Source: an uncultured Flavobacteriales bacterium
GTDB taxonomy: Bacteria; Bacteroidota; Bacteroidia; Flavobacteriales_E; Vicingaceae
Direction: 5' to 3'
DNA length: 60,966 nucleotides
Assembly (NCBI GenBank): GCA_913056345.1
Contig: CAJXMH010000017.1
Location: 1 to 60,966 of the forward strand
Below the pieces are notes generated by a model. That model saw nothing but the letters and a program-made list of their open reading frames with translations, was not told the origin of the DNA and did not search any database. Shown here piece after piece: positions 36,211 to 44,648 of the stretch; position 1 is the stretch's first letter, and each line of letters begins with the position of its first letter. The translations under genes were made by a program, and so were the position numbers.

Positions 36211-37059
36211 ATGAACCATAAAATACTCTCTATTCTTATCGTTGCTTCTTCTTTTTTAGTTGCTTGTAACCAAGGAAAAGTTGATGAATTAGCAGCAGAA
36301 AAGGCAGCAGCAGAAAAAGCTTTAGCAGAAAAGGACTCTCTATTGAACGGGATGTTTAAGTCCTTTAATCAGATCCAAGATAACCTTGATGCCATTAAGC
36401 AAAGAGAGGGCGTCATGAAAATGCGTTCTACAGAAAATCAACAAGATTTAAGAGAAAACATTACGCAGGACATACAGCAGATTGAAGCGTTGATGGAGGA
36501 GAATAATCAAGAGCTCGACAATTTAAAAGCAAGACTAAGCTCCTCTAACGTTAAATTGGCTGAATTCCAGAAGCTGATCAATAACTTAAATCAAGAGCTT
36601 GCCTTTAAGAATCAGCAATTAGAGAAGCTAAGGGCTTTATTAGGTGAGAAAAAAATTGAGCTGGGGCAGTTGTATTTCGCTCTTGATTCGCTCACTTTCG
36701 CCAATCAAATGAAGGATCAAAAGATAAAAGATCAAGAAGAAACTATTAATACTGCCTATTATGCCTATGGCACATACAAAGAGTTAAAAGAGAAGAATGT
36801 TTTGACCAAAGAGGGTGGGTTTTTAGGCCTTGGCAGAAAAGAAGATTTAAAGAATGATTTTAACAAGGAATATTTTAGCAAGATTGATATTAGAAAGCAA
36901 AAATCATTCTTGATCTATGCAAAAAAGGCAGAATTAATTACCAATCACCCTGATGAATCTTATGAATTTAGAGGTGATAAAGGAGTGGATAGCCTTGTTG
37001 TTTTAGATCCTGATAAATTCTGGCGAGCTAGCAAATACTGCGTAATCGTTGTAAACTAA
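36211..37059 (+). CDS. Coiled-coil lipoprotein of unknown function
   Basis: A 282-aa lipoprotein with lipobox Cys19 (FLVACNQ). A heptad-like, Ala/Glu/Lys/Leu-rich coiled coil runs from about 24 to 190 (VDELAAEKAAAEKALAEKDSLL ...; IEALMEENNQELDNLKARL). A short globular C-terminal part follows, with YGTYKELKEKNVLTKEGG, a glycine-rich loop and a conserved-looking end (LVVLDPDKFWRASKYCVIVV). Similar lipoproteins are widespread in Bacteroidota and I cannot give a proven role; a structural envelope role is plausible. It has its own promoter and is convergent with the M20 hydrolase gene (4-base overlap of the ends). Confidence 0.75.
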   Translation: MNHKILSILIVASSFLVACNQGKVDELAAEKAAAEKALAEKDSLLNGMFKSFNQIQDNLDAIKQREGVMKMRSTENQQDLRENITQDIQQIEALMEENNQELDNLKARLSSSNVKLAEFQKLINNLNQELAFKNQQLEKLRALLGEKKIELGQLYFALDSLTFANQMKDQKIKDQEETINTAYYAYGTYKELKEKNVLTKEGGFLGLGRKEDLKNDFNKEYFSKIDIRKQKSFLIYAKKAELITNHPDESYEFRGDKGVDSLVVLDPDKFWRASKYCVIVVN

Positions 37060-38246
37060 AGGCCTTTCAAGTGGTTAATGGCTAGAAATGCCATTAAGCC
37101 AGAACCAACTTCAAGCGCTTTATCGTCTATATCAAATTTAGGGTGGTGTACGCTGTGTGTGATTCCCTTGCTTTTATTGCCCACGCCTAGTCGGTAAAAA
37201 CAAACTTTAGCATGTTGAGAGAAGTAAGCAAAATCTTCAGCAGTCATTCTCAGGTCTAGTGCTTTCACCTTTTCTTCTCCAAGGTATGCTTTAGCATACT
37301 GATTTGAACGATTAGTAGAGTCTGGATCATTTACCAAGAAGGGGTAGCCTTTCCGAATATCTACCTCACAATTTGCTTGCATGGCTTGGCAAGTCTGCTT
37401 GCAAATTTCTTCTATTCGTTGGTGAAAGATGCTTCTCCATTCCTCATTCATGGTGCGGAGTGTACCTGCAATTTTTACTTCGTTGGGAATAACATTAGTA
37501 GCTCCCATGCCTTCAATTTTGCCAAAAGACAATACCGTAGGGATGGTTGGCGGGGAAATCCTACTAACCAATTGCTGCAAAGCGACAATCATGTTAGCAG
37601 CGACAACGATGGGATCGACATTCTTATGTGGCAAGGCAGCATGCCCACCTTGACCTATAACCTTTAAGTAAATTTCATCTGCAGAAGCCATATACATACC
37701 GGCTTTAAAACCGACTTCACCTGCTTCTAAAGCAGGATAGACATGCTGGGCTAATATGGTTTTAGGTTTGTACTTTTCAATAAAGCCCTCTTTGATAGTT
37801 AGGCTAGCTCCGCCAGGTAACTTTTCTTCACCTGCCTGAAAAAAGCAAACAACTTTACCGCCCCATTCACTTTTGCAGTTATTCAAGATCTTAATAACAC
37901 CCATTAAACAAGCTGAATGCACATCATGTCCGCAAGCATGCATGATGCCGGGCTTTTTGGAGCGATAGCTGACTTCATTTTGCTCCTTAATTGGTAAGGC
38001 ATCAAGGTCTGCTCTCAGCGCAATGGTTTCGCCCTCTTGCTCGCCTTCCAAAACCACTGAAAAGCCTGTTTCTACCCAAGTGTCATCAATATCAATGCCC
38101 CAAGCGCTTAATTTTTGTTTAAGATATTTACTGGTTTCTGTTTCTTTAAAAGAAAGCTCAGGATTTTGATGTAAGTGCTCTCTAATTTCTTTGATTTCCT
38201 GAAAACAGTCTTTGGCTAGCTTTTTTATGTGATTTTCTAAATTCAT
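37056..38246 (-). CDS. M20-family amidohydrolase / peptidase
   Basis: A 396-aa zinc-dependent amidohydrolase of the M20D type (N-acyl-amino-acid or hippurate hydrolase-like). Metal and catalytic motifs: ALRADLDALPI, HACGHDVHSACLMG, FFQAGEEKLPGG (Glu general base and metal ligand), and TAEDFAYFSQ near the C-terminus. The lid domain is the usual central insert. No signal peptide, so it is cytosolic. Its start overlaps the stop of the half-size TSUP gene (TAATG), and the giant outer-membrane gene lies just upstream of that. Substrate not predictable. Confidence 0.92.
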   Translation of the reverse strand: MNLENHIKKLAKDCFQEIKEIREHLHQNPELSFKETETSKYLKQKLSAWGIDIDDTWVETGFSVVLEGEQEGETIALRADLDALPIKEQNEVSYRSKKPGIMHACGHDVHSACLMGVIKILNNCKSEWGGKVVCFFQAGEEKLPGGASLTIKEGFIEKYKPKTILAQHVYPALEAGEVGFKAGMYMASADEIYLKVIGQGGHAALPHKNVDPIVVAANMIVALQQLVSRISPPTIPTVLSFGKIEGMGATNVIPNEVKIAGTLRTMNEEWRSIFHQRIEEICKQTCQAMQANCEVDIRKGYPFLVNDPDSTNRSNQYAKAYLGEEKVKALDLRMTAEDFAYFSQHAKVCFYRLGVGNKSKGITHSVHHPKFDIDDKALEVGSGLMAFLAINHLKGL

Positions 38247-38620
38247 TATTTGCTAAAAAAGATCAGTTTAATCGCTGCAAATAGCATGATCATGCCAAAA
38301 ATTTTCTTCATCATGCTTTCACTGAAATAGATCAATGAGACTTTGGATCCAAAATAGCCGCCGATGATAAATGCAGTAGCAATGATCAAAGCATATTTCA
38401 CATTTAAATTTCCTGCTTTGTAATAATTCATGGCTGCTAATATTCCAATAGGCGGTAACATTAAGGCAAGGCTTGTGCCTTGTGCAGTATGTTGGCTTAA
38501 GCCTAAAAAATAAACAAGGGCGGGCACAATGATAATTCCACCTCCAACGCCAATCATGCCACTAAGTATGCCTGCTAATAGGCCAATAATAATAAGGATT
38601 AAAAGGGTAGTAAAGCTCAT
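38246..38620 (-). CDS. Half-size TSUP (TauE/SafE) membrane protein
   Basis: A 124-aa membrane protein with four helices. It holds one copy of the TSUP repeat, GLLAGILSGMIGVGGGIIIVPAL, followed by QGTSLALMLPPIGILAA and the ending GGYFGSKVSL...FGMIMLFAAIKLIFF. Full-length TSUP anion exporters have two such repeats (about 250 aa), so this protein must dimerise or pair with another half. None is found nearby. Start ATG 38620 is 3 bases after the stop of the 1061-aa gene; its stop shares a base with the M20 start. Confidence 0.88.
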   Translation of the reverse strand: MSFTTLLILIIIGLLAGILSGMIGVGGGIIIVPALVYFLGLSQHTAQGTSLALMLPPIGILAAMNYYKAGNLNVKYALIIATAFIIGGYFGSKVSLIYFSESMMKKIFGMIMLFAAIKLIFFSK

Positions 38621-38623
38621 AAG

Positions 38624-41600
38624 TTAAATATCTAAACTAAGAGAAAACATAAATAAGGGTTTGTCACTAATAAAGCCATTTTGGATGCCCCAACCCCAAT
38701 CAGCTCTTACAAAATAGCCAAGCAGAGTAGTGCGTAATCCAAAACCAACACCACCCACTACAGGATCGTTGATGTTTTCATAGATTACTTCTGACCGATC
38801 ACCAAAAATGAGTTCTTCGTTGTTAATTGGATTGTCTTCTGCAAAGGGAGAGGAACCAACCCATGCGGTACCCACATCACCAAAACCAACAATTTGAAAA
38901 TTTCGAATAATGTCTGACTGAATAGGACGATTAATGAAATAGCTAAAAACAGGTAAACGGATCTCTGTATTAATTACCGCAAAATTGTTTCCGTTTCGTA
39001 CGTTTTGTAGGAAGCCCCTCATGTTAGCCGCTAAGGCCTGGAATCCATAATTTTGCGAGAAATCAATTGGCGTGGTTTCATCGTAAATGTCTGATCGCCA
39101 CCACTCATCAACACCACCAAGATAATAGATTAATGGAGTTGCCCCAAAAGAGCTACTTCCGGCGAATCTAAAAACCCCGATCATTTCTCGATGAATCTTT
39201 TGGTAGTGCCTAAAGTCAACTCCTAAAACGGTTAAATTGCTGCTTTCTTGATTCTCTTGTTCTGTGTAAACAAGTTGGTATTGTTCAGCAAAGAATTTGT
39301 AACGCGTTCCATAACGAATGTTTAGCGCTACATCTCTAGTATTGTCAAAAACAAAAGCAGCTTTTAGGGAACCCCAATACTCATTTGTAGTCTCTCTTTG
39401 AAGGTTAAAACGATCACTTGAAAGGGGTATTCTTTTGTCATTTCTTCCCTGAATAACTCCTCTTATGCTACTTACTTCATTAAAAGGCCAAATATAGCTT
39501 GCTGAAGCTTGTAAAGTCTTCACATCAAAAGGAAAAGGAGTTTCGGTTTGTCTAAGTCTTCTTCTACTAAAAGTATATTCTTTGTCAAGCCGCTCTTTCA
39601 GGTTTTGGTAGCTTAGCCCATATTCAATTAGGTTTCCGCTGTAGCGAAAAGAGCCATAGACTCGATGGTTTTCCATCAGGTCAACAATCCCAATAGTAGA
39701 GTTTACGCCTAATCCTGGATTAGTGTAGGGGCCTCCATTAAAAACTTGATACTGGCCAGTCAGAAACATATTGTTAAGTTGTAGCACTGAATTATTCGGA
39801 CTGAAGTTTAACCGATATAGTCTTTGGGTCGGGAACTCAAGGTCATCAGCATTGCTCAAACGCTTCTTATTGCTTGAAGCAGTAAAACCTTTGATGGGCT
39901 GCTTAGTGCCTATAGGATAGTCTGCGGGATCAACTTCTGCTGTTGAAATAGCCTCTTTTTCAAATGACTTAAGTTCTAATACCTTGTTTTGATCTTGAAA
40001 AGGCCTACTGATCGTTTTTGAACTTTCTTCGTTCGGTTTTAGGTCTGATCTGTTTTCCTCGCTCGTTGTAAAAAGCGCATAAGAGCGATCAAGGTAGGTA
40101 AGTTGGTTAAGTTTTTTGTTGCCAAATGCATTATGCTCAAGAATATTACGTTCAAAACTTGCATTTTTTTTCGTCTCGAAAAAATAGCGGTAGTTCACTG
40201 TCGTATCTATGCTACTAATTGCGCTATCAAATTTTGCCTCGTAACGTTCAGAGCTTGCTTTTTTATCTACCAGGTAGAGCAGCTTATTGGTAAACACAGG
40301 TTGCTTTTCTGATAGCTCTGCAGTATTGGTTACACTTCTTATGATCTTTTGATCCAATTGATATTCAAATATATCTTTCTCGTGATCAAACCGTTTCAGC
40401 TGCTGTTCGTCGAGGTTTAGGCTATCGTTGCTTCGATCTGAGACAAAATAAATGGATTCCCCATCAGCATCAAACACAGGGTCGAGATCGCTGTAGAAGT
40501 CGTTAGTTAATTTTTTTTGTGTGTTACCTAAGAGGTTGTAGAGATAGATATCTGATTGTCCTTTTTCAATCCCTGAGAAAACCATTTCTTTACCGTTAGG
40601 GGCATAATCAAAATTAAGCACTTTTTCTAGCTTCAAGATCGGTTTGCTACTAAGTTGTTTTTCTTTGATCAGATAGGTGAAAAGAAAAACATCCCCCTTT
40701 TTTTCTGTAATAAAGTTTAAACGATCACCACTTGGGTGAAAGCCCACGAGCGGATAACTATAGTCTTGAATTCGGTCGAGTTTGTGTTCTGCTTTATAGA
40801 GTTTTTTTCGTTTATCTGTTTGGGTATCGTAAAGGTAAATTTTATACTTTCCTAATCGATTTTCAGTATATAAATGAAAACGACCATCAGGGCTGCTTAT
40901 AAAGTTCTGATAGCGTTTTCTCTTTTTAACTTTAAAGGGAGCTTCTTCCCCAAATGGGCTAGAGTCTGTTGATTGGGTTTGGTACTTTTTATTGAAGAAT
41001 TCATACCACTCTTGGTATAAATCCTCAAAAGGAACTCCAATAACATAAAGAAAACCGTCATTTATCTCGCGGCTCACCCGCGTCATGTATAAAATATTTG
41101 AAATTACTTTGTTGCCGTAAGTTTCTGAGATGTATTGCCACATGGCATGGCCTGCGATTCTAGCTTCTTCATTGCTAAGCGTATTAAACCTTTTAAAGTT
41201 GCCGTTTAATATTCCGTCTTTGATTCGGCTATTGGTTAAAGGGTCGTCAGGATAAGCAAGGTAAGAGATCAAGCCCTCAATGTACCATTCAGGCAAAGAC
41301 AATAAGGCTGAATTACGCAATACTTCACGCCAGTTGCCGCCAAAGATCATTTGATATACTAGAACTCTTAAAATTCCCGCATCAATTTGCTTTTCTAGCT
41401 TTTCGTAATCGCCCTCAAAGTATAGAAACACTTTGGAGTCGACTATTCGGCTTACGCCACCTATGTTAAAATTAGCTTGTGTATTCAGCCCAATGTTGCT
41501 TTGCCTAAAGTGAGCCTGTTTGTTGTAGACGATAAATTGAATGCGTTCGCCTAAATAAAAGTCAAGCTGTTCTTCTAATTGAGGAATTTTTTGATTGGCG

Positions 41601-41809
41601 TAGTAGGCGGTATGTTTGGCTAATTGTTTTCCACCGGTGTAGAAGTATGTTTCAAATTCTTTAAAACGGTAAAATTGCCATTCAAAATCATCATACTGCA
41701 CTCTATTTTTACCAAAGAACGTCTGCGTCCCATTGTAAAACTGTGCTTGCAGGCTAGTAGTAACTAGGCTAAAGCAAAGCAGAAGCAATATGTTTTGAAC
41801 CTGTTTCAA
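38624..41809 (-). CDS. Large outer-membrane protein: peptidase-MA-like domain, TolB-like propeller, Omp85-like barrel
   Basis: A 1061-aa exported protein (signal peptide to about residue 22, LQAQ) in three parts. Residues of about 25-290 resemble a gluzincin (peptidase MA-like) fold: LPEWYIEGL (172-180) is the usual segment after the zinc motif, but the place of HExxH reads LRVLVYQMI (147-155), so catalysis is probably lost. Residues of about 295-520 contain repeated WD40/TolB-like blades (FISSPDGRFHLYTEN, VGFHPSGDRLNFITEK, PVFDADGESIYFVSDRSND). From about 690 a barrel ends in an Omp85/D15-like tail (GGVGFGLRTTLLGYFVRADWG). Domain order suggests an outer-membrane assembly or surface role. First gene of a run with TSUP and M20. 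Confidence 0.8.
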   Translation of the reverse strand: MKQVQNILLLLCFSLVTTSLQAQFYNGTQTFFGKNRVQYDDFEWQFYRFKEFETYFYTGGKQLAKHTAYYANQKIPQLEEQLDFYLGERIQFIVYNKQAHFRQSNIGLNTQANFNIGGVSRIVDSKVFLYFEGDYEKLEKQIDAGILRVLVYQMIFGGNWREVLRNSALLSLPEWYIEGLISYLAYPDDPLTNSRIKDGILNGNFKRFNTLSNEEARIAGHAMWQYISETYGNKVISNILYMTRVSREINDGFLYVIGVPFEDLYQEWYEFFNKKYQTQSTDSSPFGEEAPFKVKKRKRYQNFISSPDGRFHLYTENRLGKYKIYLYDTQTDKRKKLYKAEHKLDRIQDYSYPLVGFHPSGDRLNFITEKKGDVFLFTYLIKEKQLSSKPILKLEKVLNFDYAPNGKEMVFSGIEKGQSDIYLYNLLGNTQKKLTNDFYSDLDPVFDADGESIYFVSDRSNDSLNLDEQQLKRFDHEKDIFEYQLDQKIIRSVTNTAELSEKQPVFTNKLLYLVDKKASSERYEAKFDSAISSIDTTVNYRYFFETKKNASFERNILEHNAFGNKKLNQLTYLDRSYALFTTSEENRSDLKPNEESSKTISRPFQDQNKVLELKSFEKEAISTAEVDPADYPIGTKQPIKGFTASSNKKRLSNADDLEFPTQRLYRLNFSPNNSVLQLNNMFLTGQYQVFNGGPYTNPGLGVNSTIGIVDLMENHRVYGSFRYSGNLIEYGLSYQNLKERLDKEYTFSRRRLRQTETPFPFDVKTLQASASYIWPFNEVSSIRGVIQGRNDKRIPLSSDRFNLQRETTNEYWGSLKAAFVFDNTRDVALNIRYGTRYKFFAEQYQLVYTEQENQESSNLTVLGVDFRHYQKIHREMIGVFRFAGSSSFGATPLIYYLGGVDEWWRSDIYDETTPIDFSQNYGFQALAANMRGFLQNVRNGNNFAVINTEIRLPVFSYFINRPIQSDIIRNFQIVGFGDVGTAWVGSSPFAEDNPINNEELIFGDRSEVIYENINDPVVGGVGFGLRTTLLGYFVRADWGWGIQNGFISDKPLFMFSLSLDI

Positions 41810-41846
41810 AAGGACATTAAAATTAAAGAATTTATAAGCATAGCCT

Positions 41847-41854
41847 TACCTTTG
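41847..41854 (+). promoter_or_regulatory. Probable -7 element before the MBL hydrolase gene
   Basis: TACCTTTG matches TAnnTTTG and ends 21 bases before the ATG at 41876. No clear TTG is found at -33. Confidence 0.45.
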
Positions 41855-41875
41855 AATTTTTAAGAATAAAGCACA

Positions 41876-42508
41876 ATGAAAGTAAGAAAGTTCACTTTTA
41901 ACCCTTTTCAGGAAAACACCTATGTGCTTTACGATAAAACGCGAGAAGCAGTAATCGTAGATCCAGGCTGTTATGATGAATCAGAGCAAAAACAATTGAC
42001 TGATTTTATCGAATCTAACAAGCTTAAGCCCGTTAGATTGCTTAATACTCACGCCCATATTGACCATATTTTTGGTAATGCCTTTATTGCAAAGCATTAT
42101 GACTTGAAGCTTGAGTTACACCCGGATGATACTGAAACATTGAAGCGCGCAGCCTCTTGGAGTCAACAATACGGTTTAGAATACACTGAATCACCGGAAG
42201 CTGAAAAAGAATTGACTGAAGGAGAGGTGATTGCTTTTGGGGAAACCACTTTAGATATTCTGCACGTGCCAGGCCATGCTCCAGGTCATACGGTTTTCAT
42301 AGATCATAAAAACCATCTTCTTATTGGAGGTGATGTGCTTTTTAGAGGAAGTATAGGTAGAACAGACCTTCCGGGAGGAGACCATGAACTACTGATCAGT
42401 TCTATTCAAAATAAGCTTTTTACACTAGAAGAAGATTACAAAGTTTATTCAGGACATGGACCTGAAACCAGTCTTCAGTATGAGAAAAGTTTCAACCCCT
42501 TTTTCTAG
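41876..42508 (+). CDS. MBL-fold metallo-hydrolase (glyoxalase II-like)
   Basis: A 210-aa cytosolic enzyme with a complete zinc site: HAHIDH at 59-64, a further His in the PGHAPGHTV segment, the bridging Asp in GGDVLFRGSIGRTDLPGGD, and a final His in YSGHGPET. The closest well-known group is hydroxyacylglutathione hydrolase/YcbL-like proteins, which hydrolyse thioesters, but the exact substrate is not readable. The length is typical of the short YcbL type without the C-terminal helical domain of GloB. It ends exactly one base before the convergent barrel gene. Confidence 0.9.
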   Translation: MKVRKFTFNPFQENTYVLYDKTREAVIVDPGCYDESEQKQLTDFIESNKLKPVRLLNTHAHIDHIFGNAFIAKHYDLKLELHPDDTETLKRAASWSQQYGLEYTESPEAEKELTEGEVIAFGETTLDILHVPGHAPGHTVFIDHKNHLLIGGDVLFRGSIGRTDLPGGDHELLISSIQNKLFTLEEDYKVYSGHGPETSLQYEKSFNPFF

Positions 42509-43300
42509 CTATTGGGGGATTCCATCGTAGGTTGGAGCATTACAGTTCTCTAAATTCTTTCGAAGAAACAGCAATTTAAAGTTGAACAAAACAGGCTGGT
42601 ATTTTGAACTAAAGGCCGGAATGCGAGCCTCCAGAGGCTCAAAATCCAATAAATTTTGAAATGGTATCTCTACATTAGGGATAAAAACGACTAATTCAGT
42701 TAAACGAATACCTAACCCAATTTGGAAGTGAGCTTGCAGGTTGAGTTCCCGATCGAATGTCTCAAAGCCGTTTGGATAAGCATTGCTTCTTTCTTGCTCA
42801 GCTGTAAGAAGGTAGTTTGCATTAAAACCAATAGCTGAATGGAGAAAGGTAAATTTTCCAATTTGATCAGCTCTTACTCCTCTTAAGGTTGCACTTAAAT
42901 ACCTGTTTTTAAAAGTGTTTTCTGAAGAGAGGTTACGCAAGGGGTTTGTTGCTAGCTGTAGAGCACCTTCATGATTTGCTTCTCCTCTAAATTCCCGGTA
43001 GGCTAAGCCTCCTTCAAAGTAATGAAAAAGGTTAGGCCTTTCAAAAGCCTGATACAAGCCAATTTCTATGCCATAGGCTAGCCTACCTTTTCCTTCCTCA
43101 CTATATGAATAGAGAGAATCGTTGCTTTGAAAATCTCCATCTGTAGTTTCAAAAACAAAACTCTGTGTTAAAGCGGGGCTAATGTAAAAACTACTGTTTG
43201 CATAATCTCGATCTAAGGGAAAAAGGTTTTTATTTAATTGCGCTTTTAAGCTATTAAATACGAGTAGTCCTGCCCCCAGAAAAAGTATAGTTCTTCGCAT
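42509..43300 (-). CDS. Predicted outer-membrane barrel protein, coupled to kmo
   Basis: A 263-aa exported protein with signal peptide (MRRTILFLGAGLLVFNSLKAQ). The body has alternating strands with aromatic ends (LAYGIEIGLYQAFERPNLFHYFEGGLAYREF, FLHSAIGFNANYLL). The family is not recognised. The C-terminus (NCNAPTYDGIPQ) is not a typical terminal barrel strand. Its ATG overlaps the kmo stop (TAATG), so it is translated from the kynurenine operon, although no outer-membrane step is known in that pathway. Confidence 0.6.
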   Translation of the reverse strand: MRRTILFLGAGLLVFNSLKAQLNKNLFPLDRDYANSSFYISPALTQSFVFETTDGDFQSNDSLYSYSEEGKGRLAYGIEIGLYQAFERPNLFHYFEGGLAYREFRGEANHEGALQLATNPLRNLSSENTFKNRYLSATLRGVRADQIGKFTFLHSAIGFNANYLLTAEQERSNAYPNGFETFDRELNLQAHFQIGLGIRLTELVVFIPNVEIPFQNLLDFEPLEARIPAFSSKYQPVLFNFKLLFLRKNLENCNAPTYDGIPQ

Positions 43301-44640
43301 TAAGAAGCTTCTATGGCTGCTAATATTTCCTTTTCCACTTCTTCGCTATTCCAAGCTTCTTTAATATCCGCTCTATCCATTACTTTTTCCATTATGGCTT
43401 GTTGCTTTTTACCTGCTGCTAGTGCTTTAGCATAAGGAATATGGCTAAAGGTTACCTGAGAGTAAAGTGGCATCCAATGATCAGGGTGCTTCTCGAAAAT
43501 TCGTTTTTCTATCTTTTTTTGGAGTAGAAACTTTTCATCGGCTACTAGATCTCTCATTTCTATGAAATTATATAGCGCCAATTCAGAAATTGCATCGGCA
43601 TCGGGTTTTCTTATACGTGCAAATTCAGGAAAAGCTACATCCCAATTATGGTTTGAACTTTCAAATATTTCGTCAAATACAGTGCAATCTTCGAAGCCAG
43701 AATTCATGCCTTGGCCGTAAAAGGGTACGATTGCGTGCGAAGAGTCTCCCATTAACAAAATCTTGGAGCCATAATTCCAAGGCTGACAGCGAATGGTAAC
43801 TAAAGAGGAGGTAGGATTTTCAAAATATTCTTCCTTTAATTTAGGCATTAAGGCTAAAGCATCTGGGAATGTTTCTTCAAAGAAAGACAAAACACTTTCC
43901 TCCGACTTTAAGGAGTTAAAAGATTTCTCTCCCTCATAGGGAAAGAATAGGGTGCAAGTAAAGCTGCCATCTTCATTAGCCAAAGCAATTAACATAAATT
44001 CTCCCCTTGGCCAGATATGAAGGGCGTTTTTATCAATCTGATGCTGACCAGATTCGTCGGGGGGAATACTGAGTTCTTTATACCCATGAGGAAGATACAT
44101 TTGAGAGTAATCAAAGCGATCTGTTTTTTGTAGCTTCCCTCTAACTGCTGAAAATGCCCCATCAGTAGCAAATATCCTGTCAAACTGGAATTCACGATGC
44201 TGGTCTTCTAAATCTAAAAAATACAATTTAGCCTCTTCTAGGTCCACGTCTTCACAACGCATGTTAAAGTGAAAGCTTACATTTTCAAAAGACTCAGCAA
44301 CGTCCATTAGCTTCCTATTCAGTTCACCTCTGCTTACTGAATAAATTGCCTCACCTTCTTTTCCGTAAGGTTGAAAATTCTGCTTGCCTTCTTCATCATG
44401 CATCATTCTGCCGTGCATGGGTATAGCAATCTTTTCAATTTCAGTTTTAATTCCTGCAAGTTCTAAAGCTTTCCAGCCTCTGTTAGAAAGAGCTAAATTG
44501 ATCGATCGTCCCGCTGACATGGCATATTTGCGCATATCATCTCTACGTTCGAAAACTTCTACCTGATAGCCTTTTTTAGCCATTAAAATTGCCTGTAAAG
44601 AGCCTACTAGACCTGCGCCAACTATTCCAATCTTGTCCAT
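43300..44640 (-). CDS. kmo: Kynurenine 3-monooxygenase
   Basis: A 446-aa FAD-dependent monooxygenase that hydroxylates kynurenine to 3-hydroxykynurenine using NADPH and oxygen. The dinucleotide-binding GAGLVG is at 8-13, the FAD/NADPH motif DGAFSAVRGKL in the middle, and GDSSHAIVPFYGQGMNSGFEDC is the second FAD-binding signature with the conserved aromatic stretch. The length fits the family. It is 8 bases downstream of kynU, forming the core of the kynurenine route from tryptophan toward quinolinate and NAD. The barrel gene follows with a TAATG overlap. Confidence 0.96.
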   Translation of the reverse strand: MDKIGIVGAGLVGSLQAILMAKKGYQVEVFERRDDMRKYAMSAGRSINLALSNRGWKALELAGIKTEIEKIAIPMHGRMMHDEEGKQNFQPYGKEGEAIYSVSRGELNRKLMDVAESFENVSFHFNMRCEDVDLEEAKLYFLDLEDQHREFQFDRIFATDGAFSAVRGKLQKTDRFDYSQMYLPHGYKELSIPPDESGQHQIDKNALHIWPRGEFMLIALANEDGSFTCTLFFPYEGEKSFNSLKSEESVLSFFEETFPDALALMPKLKEEYFENPTSSLVTIRCQPWNYGSKILLMGDSSHAIVPFYGQGMNSGFEDCTVFDEIFESSNHNWDVAFPEFARIRKPDADAISELALYNFIEMRDLVADEKFLLQKKIEKRIFEKHPDHWMPLYSQVTFSHIPYAKALAAGKKQQAIMEKVMDRADIKEAWNSEEVEKEILAAIEAS

Positions 44641-44648
44641 AAATTACG

